From assembly GCF_901933205.1 (NCBI RefSeq), contig NC_044573.1, positions 58,406,493 to 58,470,492 on the forward strand: a stretch of DNA of 64,000 bases, in the 5' to 3' direction. This document shows positions 13,500 through 22,397 of this stretch, one piece after another. The position numbers and the translations under genes are program-made. This DNA is from Camarhynchus parvulus (taxonomy: Eukaryota > Chordata > Aves > Passeriformes > Thraupidae). The number at the start of each line of letters is the position of its first letter. Positions within the stretch are counted from its first letter, which is position 1. Under the pieces are notes generated by a model. It was not told the DNA's origin. It ran no database searches and was given only the letters and a program-made list of their open reading frames with translations.

Positions 13500-15560
13500 A
13501 CAGAATCCATTAGGTTGAAAAAGACCTCTGAGATCATTGAGTCCAACTGATGACTGAACACCACATTGTCAACAAGGCCATGGCACTAAGTGCCACGTCC
13601 AGTCTTTCCTTAAAGAGAACCAGAAACATGAATCCAACACCTCTCTGGACAGCCTGTTCCACTATCTAACCACTCTTTCCATTAAGAATTTCTTCCAAAT
13701 CTCCAACATAAACCTCCCCATGTGCAGCTTAAGTCTGTGTCCTCTTGTCCTGTTACTGGTTGCCTGGGAGAAGAGGCCAATCCCCACCTGTGGACGCTAC
13801 AGTCTCTTTCCAGGTAGCTGTAGAGAGAGAGAAGGTCCCCCTGAGCCTGAGCCTCTTACTCCAGGCTAAACACTCCCAGCTCCCTCAACTGCTCCTCATC
13901 AGACTTGTGCTCCAGACCCTTCACCAGCACCATTGCCCTTCTCTGGACATGCTCCAGCAACTCAATGTCCTTCCTGAACTGAGGGGCCCTGAACTGGACA
14001 CAGGAGTTGAGGCATGCCTCATCAGTGCCAGAAACACTGGGACAATCACTGCCCTGGTCCTGCTGGCCACACTAGCACTGATCTAGACCAGGATGCCATT
14101 TGTCTTCTTGGCCACCTGGGCAAACTGCTGGCTCATGTTTCGTTGACTGTCAAAACCAGTACCCCCAGTCCTTTTCCACTGGGCCACTTTCCAGCCTGGG
14201 ACTCTGTCCCCAGTCTGTAGTGCTGCAGGAGATTGTTGGGCCAAAGTGCAGGACCCAGACTTGGTCTTGCTGAACCTCAAATCATTGAAATCAGCCCATT
14301 GATCCAGCCTGTCCAGGTCCTTCTGCAGAGCCTTCCTACCCTCCTGCAGAGGGTAGGAACACTCCAACCCAACTCGATCTTGTCTGTGAATTTGCTATTG
14401 GAAGACTTAATCCCCTCATCCAGATTATCAGTAACGATATTGTACAGGAGCAAACACTGATCCCTGGGGACAGCACTAGTGACCAGCTGCCAGCTGGATG
14501 TGGCACCATTCACAATCTCTCTCCGGGCCTGGCTGACCAGCCAGTTCTTAACCCAGAGAAGAGTGCACCTGTCCAAGCCATGGGCTGAGAGGTTTGCCAG
14601 GAGAGTGCTATGGCAGATGGTGTCAAAGACTTTGCTGAAGTCCAGGTAGACAACACCCATAGCCTTATTCTCATCCACCAGGTGCATCACCTGGGCATAA
14701 AAGGAGATCAGGTTGGTCAGGAAGTATCTGCCTTTCTTAAACTTGTGCTGGCTGAGTCTGATCCCTTGGTTGTCCTGCCTGTGCTGTATGATCACACTTA
14801 AGATGATCTGCTCTGTCACCTTGCTGGGCACTGTGGTCAGGTTACCAGACCTGTAGTTCCCTAGATCCTCCTTCCAGCATTTCTTGAAGATGGGCATCAC
14901 ACTGGCCAGCCTCCAGTTGCCTGGGACCTCCCCAGTTAGCCATGACTGATGATAGATGGATAATGGACAGCGGCGTAACGAGCTCTTCTGCCAGTTCCTC
15001 ATCACCCTAGGATGGATCTCATCCAGATCCATACACTTGGGAGCATCTAAGTGGTTAAGTGCCTTGAAATCCCGTTTGATTACCCTGGTACTTTTCTCAT
15101 CAACCTTGTCACTGACAACCTGGACAGCCAGCAGTGGGTTGAAACCAGTGGGCAGAATTAGCTCAGGGAGTCTCTTGTTAATATCCCTTACCTAGGCCAC
15201 AGGAAGTCATCAGACTTTCCTGTGGAATGGGTCCAACCAGCATACAGGGCCCTCAGTTTCCCTCAGAAGCAAGCCACCCACTACAATTACCCTTCTTTTT
15301 TTCTTAATACCGTGTATTTGCGATCCACCTGGTTGACTCCATTAGTCTGGAAGACTCTCCAGATAAACCTTCTCCACTGTTGTCTGCCTGACTCTCAAGA
15401 TCCAGGGCCTCCTACCTATTCTGTAAGGGCACCTGGGGAGGCAAGGAATGCCAGGAGCAGATTCTTCCACCCCTCTGAGCTGGGACCTTCTTCCATTCCC
15501 CCCCACCTGCCTGATGGCAAGAAGGCTGGGGCTCCTTGATTCTTGCTGAGCTTTCACCTG
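13500..15560 (-). mobile_element. CR1 LINE, 5'-truncated, about 2 kb
   Basis: Read on the minus strand, this carries the C-terminal half of the CR1 ORF2 reverse transcriptase and the 3' UTR. The 14277-15032 frame contains IHPRVMRNW, a VYLDFSKVFDTI motif (RT motif A, catalytic Asp present) and AHGLDRCTLLWVKNWL. The later FADD-type motif reads FTDK (in the KFTDKIELGW stretch), so a metal-binding Asp of motif C is lost. Frameshifts follow. At 13505-13560 the sequence is the reverse complement of a CR1 3' end (GGTTG..AGACCTCTGAGATCATTGAGTCCAAC on the plus strand). The right border near 15560 is approximate. The copy is inactive. Confidence 0.93.
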
Positions 15561-15693
15561 CTGCTTTCTATTCATATTTTTAATAACAAATAAATCATTT
15601 AGAGACAGTTTAACTGAGAGCTGCTCTAGAAGTAGCCAGTCTTAACGGCGACGCATTTTAAACCTCCAGTGCTGGCACAATAGTTACCATAGC

Positions 15694-15720
15694 TAATAAT
15701 AATAATAATAATAATAATAG
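15694..15720 (+). repeat. (TAA)n microsatellite
   Basis: About nine consecutive taa/aat units just outside the CR1 5' truncation side. Confidence 0.92.
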
Positions 15721-16079
15721 TTTCTTGTGGGAAAAATAGAAGGGTTAGTATTCAGCCAGGTCACATACACAGTTAGGGAACTAAAAAGAAAAGGAGTAGT
15801 AGTAAACTTAGGGGAAAGAAAGGCAGATTCAGCGCTCAGTCAGATTGGATGCATACACTGTCGGCAAGCCTAGGGACTGAGCGGGGCAGGCAGGGGAGCG
15901 CCAGAGCCCTATCAACAAGAGCCCTACTTCATCATTAATAACTTAATAATGAAGTTGGAAAGTTTTCCCCTACGCCCCAGCGCGCCCCGCACGCCCCAGC
16001 GCCCGCTCGCAGCCCAGGGGGAGGCGGGCGCGGGGTCTCGCCGGCGCCTGCCCTCCGCCCGCACCCCGCCGCCTCTCAC

Positions 16080-16158
16080 CGTGCTCGGGGGCCGCGCCGG
16101 CCGCGCTCCGGGCATCGTCCCCGGCCCGCGCCGCTCCCTCCGCCGGCCGCAGCGCCAT
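16080..16158 (-). CDS. AKAP7: AKAP7 coding exon 1 (N-terminus)
   Basis: The exon encodes residues 1-26 (starting MALRPAEGAA, ending APEH) plus one base, then a G|GTGAG donor at 16080/16079. The ATG at 16158-16156 is in a strong Kozak setting (GCCATGG), and M-x-x-R-P-A-E-G resembles the human gamma N-terminus (M-E-R-P-E-A-G). That is why I chose it over the in-frame ATG at 16239, which would add 27 residues. The last base pairs with AT of the next exon to make an Asp codon. The exon sits inside a CpG island. Alternative: translation may begin at 16239 or at both sites. The splice site is well supported; the start is less certain. Confidence 0.8.
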
Positions 16159-16239
16159 GGCCACGGCCCGCCGGGCGAGCAGGGCTCGGGCCGCCGCTGA
16201 GCACAGCGCGGGGAGAAGCCGCGGCAGCAGCGGCCGCAT
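16159..16239 (-). CDS. AKAP7: Possible 27-residue N-terminal extension of AKAP7
   Basis: An in-frame ATG at 16239-16237 would prepend 27 residues rich in Leu, Ala and Arg with no acidic residue (begins MRPLLPRLLPALCSAAA, then ARALLARRAVA). This looks like an amphipathic mitochondrial presequence or a signal sequence. The context has G at -3 but C at +4, so it is weaker than the downstream GCCATGG, and leaky scanning could give both forms. No in-frame stop appears in the next ~100 bases upstream, as expected in GC-rich DNA, so an open frame alone is weak evidence. Its use depends on whether the transcription start lies upstream of 16239. Confidence 0.35.
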
Positions 16240-16356
16240 GCCCGACCGGGGCGAGCAGCGCTGCCCGCCGGGAAGCTGCGGGGCCGGAGCGGGTCTGGCG
16301 GAGCCGCCGCGCCCCTCGGGGGAAGCAGAGAGGGAGCGGGGCCGTGCGGCCGTGGG

Positions 16357-16369
16357 ACTACAGCTCCCG
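16357..16369 (+). promoter_or_regulatory. ACTACAGCTCCCG element (ZNF143-type)
   Basis: The 13-mer matches the conserved vertebrate promoter pattern ACTAYRNNNCCCR, associated with ZNF143 binding, and continues GCACGC much as the longer site does. It lies about 200 bp upstream of the preferred AKAP7 start codon, inside the island, where such sites usually sit. Binding is inferred. Confidence 0.6.
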
Positions 16370-17089
16370 GCACGCTCCGCGGCGGCGATGGGGCGGCCCT
16401 GCCCCTCGGCTGCCCCGGCGCGCGCTCCGCGGCGCGGCGTGCGGCGGGGCCGCCCCTCACAGCGGGCGGCGGGGCCCGCGAGCGGGGCGCCTCGGTTCGT
16501 GCGCTGCTTTCGCTCGGTATCGTAACGAGAACGAGAAGTGGCTGCCCCAGCGCTCGCCCCCGCGGGGGGCTGCAGCCAGCGGGATTTGGCGTCCCTCGAA
16601 AATAAGCGGCTGAAGTTTAGGGCGGCAAAGCGATATTGAACAGTAATTTAGCAGCGTAGACAGTCTTGCTCTGAATGTGCTCTGCTATACGCAGCCTCGG
16701 GCGCTCCGACCGCTGGCACTGATGGCTCTGTACAGCTCTGGCTGTACAGTCTCGTCTTGGGAGTGGCCCCAAGGGGTGATAAATTACATAAAGAATCGAA
16801 ATTTTGAGTTTACCTGAAGTTACCGAATAGACCTTAAAAACTGACTGGCAAAGAAAGATAAAAGGATGTAAAGGTATGCAAACAGGATTATAAGAGTGGC
16901 TGGAATCGGTGGAGAAACAGATAAAAAGGGCTTTGTATGGGAGAGGCCGCTTGTCTGGGGGAAGGAAGGGGAGACGGTCTTTTCCTGCTTAAATAAAGAC
17001 TTGGTGCCTCTCGGAAGCCAGATGAAGCCAAATCCTGTCAGGGTGTTGGTGGGAGAAGCCAAGCTAAATGCCACCTGGTGCTTTTGCTG

Positions 17090-17876
17090 ATTGGCTTATC
17101 CATGTAAACCAGATCCGAGGGAGCAGGTGGAATGTGTGCACATAAAGATTCCTATTTTAATTTGTAAATATAGTAGGGATGGTGTCCTGACTCATCAGTA
17201 GAGGGGTGATATTAGTTGTAAATTCTCATCAGGCTGAACTCTTGCGTTTTTAACTTTGGCAACCAGCCCACTGTTGAGCCTCGAGTTGTCGGCTAACAAG
17301 CCCTTGAATTCTTACAATACATTTCCACAAATGTGGTGGCTAGCAAGTCCTTAATTTTATACCATACACTTCATTACATTCTCAACTTGCAAAACAAGCT
17401 ACTCAAAGATGCTGACCCAGAAGCCACAACAAAATTCCACAAGCTCCCTTCACCCACAACAAAGTTCAATATGGGAGATAGAATATGCCTGGCTGTGTTT
17501 TGCCCAGGCAAAGCAAGGAGGGAGAGAAATAAAGAAAGGGGAGAGAGACTACAAAGAATATCACGGATCCTCAGATCCTGCATTGGTTCTGCTGTGTTGG
17601 AGGGTCTGGAGCTGAGATCATGAGAAAGAAAGTGAAAGAGAAAGAGAGGGAAAAGTGTGAGAGGGCCTGACCTGTTTTCTTTTATAGATAACCTGGTGCA
17701 AGCCTCTTGCATAAACCAATCTTTTGCCCTGTTTTGTTGATGTGTGCACAGCCAGCCTTTGGAGCCCTCCTATAGGAGGTGAGTGGGGACAGGGACACTG
17801 AGCACAAGTGTCAAGGTGAAGCAGGAAGTTGGCTCAGAACAGTTCTGCCCCACCTCTACATCTTTAGATCACACCT
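17090..17876 (-). mobile_element. Candidate solo LTR (minus strand)
   Basis: Read on the minus strand, this would start TGTGATCTAAAG near 17876, pass an ATTGG (inverted CCAAT) near 17720 and a TATAAAAG box at 17686-17679, then a CT-rich leader (17660-17500). That is the layout of an LTR promoter followed by R/U5. A diverged 47-bp direct repeat (17291-17337 and 17338 on) lies downstream. I see no adjoining gag or pol, so it would be solitary. I do not recognise the family, and the borders and target duplication are not established. Confidence 0.3.
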
Positions 17877-20149
17877 TTCCCATTGTAACAGTCACAATGT
17901 TTGAGACAAAAAATACTTATGTCTGATTCTCCATAGATGGCAAAAGTAAATAAATAAAATAGGATGGTTGGAGGAAACAGCATGTCTGCTGGAGGTTTGA
18001 AGCTGGTTGAAAGAAGAGTGAAAAATGAAGCCAGTTCCTGTATTTGGCTCCTCTTTTTACCATTATTTTGATCCATTTTGAGCTGTGTTTGCCATTCACA
18101 TAGAATTTTTATTGATTTGCATAGTTCTGTAGAGGCCAAAGGTTGGATGTGATGCAGAAGTCCAAGTTCTGTGAGATCCAAGAGAAGCTTTAGGATGAGG
18201 CTGCTGGCAGTTTTTATTCGCATTTAATTTAAATATCAGCTATCATTAGGAGATTAAATGCATAAGAGGTCACATCTTCCTAGCCTGTTTCCTTTATCAA
18301 GTACAGTACTTCCATAAAACTTTGATTCTAGAGAGTTATAGATCAAACACTGGAAGAAAATATTTTTGGAATTAAGTGTTTTTTATAAATATGAATTTAA
18401 AAAGCAATTTGGATCTGAAACTGCTCCAAATCAATTCCTTAAGTTTTTTGCAGAAATCTTCAGTGAGAAAACTTCAGGAAAAAACAGTTATGTTTGTAAA
18501 ATTGACCGGGGAGTCCAATGCAATGTTTAAATTAAGATAGCATTTACTGGTGCTCTTAACAAATGAAAATGCAGTCCATTTTATGGAGCTAAAATTGTCT
18601 GTAACCAGCACCCACTAGCCTGGCATTAAAATTGTAGATGCCTGTAGATGTATTCTTTGGTCACATGACTTGCCTGAATATACTACCTCCAGGATGAGAG
18701 GAAGTGAGAAATCAAAAGTACCTCAGCTAGAGCTGGTAGCACTTCCCATGAATCCTCCCTACAACCTACAAGTCGCAGAAGTGGTGTTGGAGGGAAGCGT
18801 TCGATTGAGGACTAGAAAGATGAAGTAACAAGTTGTGATTTTTCTGCCTGCCCAAATACTGCTCAAGTTTCACAGAGGTCACTGACCTGGTGCCTGGCAG
18901 AAACTGCTTTTCATTACTGCTTAGGTTTGGGCTCAAGCCAGCACTTTATCAATTTTCTGTGGCCTTGCCTTTATTAAAGAAAGTTTCTGATTAACCTCTC
19001 AGCAGTACAGTTGTCCCTTCAAAGGAAAAAAAATCACATTATGACAGCTGAGTGACGCTGGCAGAAAGAGGAAGCAGGGTCAGCTCTGTGGTTGTATTTG
19101 CTTACACAACTGCCCTGCCAATGCCTGTTAGCCTCTCACCTACCTTTCCTTCTCTTAATCCACCCACCAATTTCAGGCAAATTCTGTAGAGTGTTAGAGG
19201 ATTCAGAGGTATGATATTCCCACACCTTTCCTGGTAGTGGGTGTTTTGGGAGAAAAGAAAGGTCCATTTCACTCCCAAATGAGGGAAAGAAGAAACAGTG
19301 CTGTGTGTCTATTTTTCCAAGAGTGGCTATCCATGAGTATTGGCCAGCTCATTACACTGTAGGTCAGGGCACATATTATCAATACCTAATACATCTTATC
19401 TTAGTCAAGCAAGAGATACGGGGGAGCTATGAGCTAGGAATGTTTGGGACATGACTCACTGAGGGAAGTTAGGTAGTAAAAAGGCAGGAACGGGATGTGT
19501 TGCAGGGAGCCTAGAGGAGACATTGGGATATTGTGTAGGACATGGGAGGGAGTTGAAGGTATTGTAATGAGAGGGCATGGAAGCTGTAAGGGAAGCTTGG
19601 GTTGTTGTGATAAGAAGGGAGGACATAACTGATACAAAACAAGTTTTCATTACTGTCACTGTTTTGCAGCATCTTGTTTTCTGACAAGCAAAGAAGAATA
19701 ACAAGCTGTGACCTGATAGTAAGAATAGATTTGCTGGAGAAACAAAGAAAACTTTGAGCTGCAGTACTACAGATGATGGAAAATGAGAGGTAGAGGAGTG
19801 CCTAGGATAAGATAATTTAATGCGAAGGTCAAAAATCAAGTAGTCTGGAGCCAGGGTATAAAAGGAAGAAGTGTATGAAGATGCTATCAGATGTAGTTAA
19901 TAAATAGAACTGCATTTGATTGACATCTGACATGAAAATATAAATGGATATTTTCATGATCTGTTGCTCACAGGCAGTTCATTTACATTTCAGGAGGAGG
20001 GAACAGAACAGCAGAAGGCAGCTGAAAAATTAACTGCTTACCAAGTGCAGCAGCTGTTCACCTGTTACCCTCTGGATAGCGACCTATTGTGAGGGACGTG
20101 GGCTAAAGATCAGCATAGACAAACAAATGCTGTTAATGTCAATGTAATA

Positions 20150-20350
20150 TTTCAGACAGTTCCAGGTTCCTCCAGGATTTTTGAGGAATGACATCTGTTG
20201 GGTGGAGAGAGGATTCACCTAACAAAGTGGGTCAATAATACTTTTGCCAACTGGCTTGCCATCCTCATAAGGATGGCTTTAAACTAGGTTGTTGAAAGAT
20301 GGAGAAGCAGTCCATCAGACCTAAGCTGGAAGAGAATTGGAAGAGCTAAA
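20150..20350 (+). mobile_element. CR1-like 5' region fragment
   Basis: The stretch with AACAAAGTGGGTCAATAATA, CTTTTGCCAACTGGCTTGCC and GGATGGCTTTAAACTAGGTT resembles the leader upstream of avian CR1 open reading frames, which commonly carry a GGGCTTTAAACTAG block. Most CR1 copies are 5' truncated, so a leader fragment is less usual. Diverged; borders approximate. Confidence 0.45.
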
Positions 20351-20459
20351 AGCTGTTGTGCAGACAGAGAGGTAGTGGTAGATAATGGGAAAGCAGGTGC
20401 AGGATAGCATGATGGCAGAGACTGCGTGGCATTTAGGGGGACCCCAATAGGCTTGAAAA

Positions 20460-20620
20460 GTAGAACGTCAGATGCTTGCTACATAAAATTCAACAAAGAC
20501 AATTGTAAAACCTTGCATCTAGCACCTGATTGCTTTTGGCAAAAATGGCTGGATACACATCTGCCCTAACTTAATGGTCCATGACATATTTGACCAACTT
20601 GGACTCTTCACTGGATGTTA
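20460..20620 (+). mobile_element. Possible CR1 ORF2 fragment
   Basis: AAATTCAACAAAGACAATTG followed by TAAAACCTTGCATCTAGCACC resembles the CR1 segment encoding the post-RT region (FN..K.K.L.LG). It is heavily diverged and may belong to the same insertion as the leader-like patch 100 bp to the left. Confidence 0.28.
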
Positions 20621-22346
20621 TTGTTAGGTGTAATCTCTAGGCTGAACTCCTACAGCATTCACTCCGGAACATAACATTTATTAAAGCCAATTTATTGCTT
20701 TACCCATTCACCTTGCAAATTGATCTCACTGGTTAGTTTTAATATTTCCTCTTAAATACTTTAAGCAGCAGACATAGAATATGCTTTCCCAATCTGTGCT
20801 TTTCCTCATCTAATCTTTCTTTTCAACACAGAAAATCCACCAGAAATCATGTAAATCCTCATTCTGCAGCAGTTACATCATCCTTTCCTAGTCAACAAAA
20901 TCAGTCGTCCCTATGTTGCTCCACCGTCAGGTTGAAAGAAGATATTAATTTCTTTAGTTTTGTCTCAGAAGCACAAATTCCATCACTGTGGTATACATCA
21001 CTAAATTTTCCAAAATGTAAGGTAATTAGAATACAAATAATATAATAGAATATCTCTAGTAGTTCATATTTTGTAATGTGAGTAGATAGGTTTCTGTTTG
21101 CTAAATATTTATATACATGCCAACAAAACTATAAAATAGAAAATAACTTGAAGTGATTTTGATTACCACAATCTTGTTTTTCTGATTCTTGACAAATATA
21201 ATGTGGATTTAAGCAAAAAGTTGCCTGTCCTGGAGATTGTTAAGTATGCCAGACTGCAGGGTGAAGACAACATTCAGTTTGATGGGAAACCTTCACACAC
21301 CTGCAATATAAGGGACTGTATACTGAAATAAAAGCAGATTTCACTTTCACTTTACTAATCCCACTTCACTTTTTAGCTCTAGAAGCCAAATTAGGTTTGA
21401 TCTGGAATGTCCAGTTTCCTGGAGCTGTTCTTTTTTCCTTACTGGAAGAGAGGTTTGAAAAAAATACATGCAGGGGAAAAATGGATGGAAAGTGTTTAAG
21501 TAAGAGAAGACACTGCCTGCAATTAAAAAGTTTAATATGGTCAACTACATGTGGAAGTCATGCAGCTGAGACACTAACTAGATCCTGCATTCCTTGAGCA
21601 AGAGACACTTTACTGGGAGTCTTAAGGAAATAAAGAATGCAGTTTTGAATCCAGAATTCATATTATTCCAGATGTGGGTGGGGGAAATACGTATTTACTT
21701 ACTAAACTGAAAAATCTTGATTCCATGCTGCCAGTCTGTTCTGTTTCTTAATCTGTCTGTCACTCCCTTCAGCCACAAGCTTATTTGTTAGCTCTGGCTT
21801 CCTACCTTCTCAAGCTTCAGGTATTGCACAAACACACTGTATATGTGACCACTATGCAGCTTTGTGTGTGACCTTATGTCTATTTCCTTCTCTTATCCAT
21901 GGATTTTCTGTCAAGTTAGGATGTCTGTGGAATAAAGGCAGTATCTTTCCTGCATGTTTGCACAGCCCATTGTCCAATTAAGAAAAAACAAATTGATGTT
22001 CCTTATTGCCACAATATATTAGAATTCTTCCTGAAGTTCAGCTCATCATTCTCTCTTCGTGCATTTCTAGTGTGTACCTGCTGTTTTTCCTAAGAGGAGC
22101 TCAGACATTAGTTCACAAGCACTACCAGAGCTTCTGACAGTTGCTCATTTAGCCTAAGGTGTGAATGTACATGCTTTGGGACTCTTTACTGGTCAATAAA
22201 GACAGAGGCTTATGTGAACTGTAATTTGTATAATAAATAAGTAATTGTTCTAGAGATGCTTTACTCCCTCCATGAACAACCAAGATTGTGTCTTGCTTAG
22301 ACACAACTTCTAACCTGCATGTTGGTTAGAAGGCTGATGTTGGGTG

Positions 22347-22397
22347 AAATGGATCAATGTTGGTTGTTGATCCATTTATGATAACAAATTTTGTTAT
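22347..22397. repeat. Two adjacent perfect dyads
   Basis: AAATGGATCAA (22347-22357) and TTGATCCATTT (22367-22377) are an 11-bp perfect inverted repeat with a 9-nt loop. Three bases later, ATAACAAA (22381-22388) and TTTGTTAT (22390-22397) form an 8-bp dyad with a 1-nt centre. Confidence 0.9.

Larger units (their letters stand above)
11075..16079 (-). other. AKAP7 intron 1
   Basis: About 5.0 kb. It holds a (GAA)n tract near 11930, a long CR1 copy (13500-15560) and a (TAA)n microsatellite near 15700. The rest is AT-rich without recognised features. Confidence 0.75.
661..16239 (-). other. AKAP7: AKAP7 gene, 5' half (five coding exons; 3' end beyond window)
   Basis: Five exons on the minus strand join in phase (1, 1, 0, 2, 1 nt carried over) to give about 224 residues. 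The protein aligns with the gamma-type AKAP7/AKAP18: a DSL-x-MPF...DI-x-D-x-C segment, basic runs, QPNYF(I/L)S-x-PITN, then the start of the 2H-phosphoesterase fold with HxT, and FQGI...NQVGFV-LAE. Known AKAP7 binds the regulatory subunits of protein kinase A. Its central domain binds 5'-AMP and, in mouse, degrades 2',5'-oligoadenylates. The gamma form is partly nuclear. The remaining exons (second HxT and PKA-binding helix) should lie left of position 1. The family assignment comes from recalled conserved motifs, not an alignment, but phase agreement over four junctions makes it strong. Confidence 0.93.
15955..16600. promoter_or_regulatory. AKAP7: CpG island promoter of AKAP7
   Basis: About 650 bp of dense CG dinucleotides in an otherwise AT-rich region, spanning AKAP7 exon 1 and its 5' flank. 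No TATA box is evident. Transcription toward lower coordinates is fixed by exon 1. Open frames through the island on both strands (for example 15924-16460 minus and 16157-16525 plus) reflect the rarity of stop codons in GC-rich DNA. Confidence 0.88.

Noticed and set aside
14335..14357. CCTACCCTC-ctgca-GAGGGTAGG hairpin
   Set aside because: Lies inside the CR1 body and is most simply a local mutation in that sequence.
13745..15539. Plus-strand frames such as 13745-14086 and 15222-15539
   Set aside because: Antisense reading of the CR1 element.
15924..16525. Other open frames in the AKAP7 CpG island (178 codons minus, 122 codons plus)
   Set aside because: Only the frame that splices in phase with exon 2 is supported; the others are shadows of GC content.
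16515..16545. AACGAGAACGAGAAG resembling an interferon-response element
   Set aside because: It lacks the GAAANNGAAA spacing; CpG-island sequence produces such partial matches.
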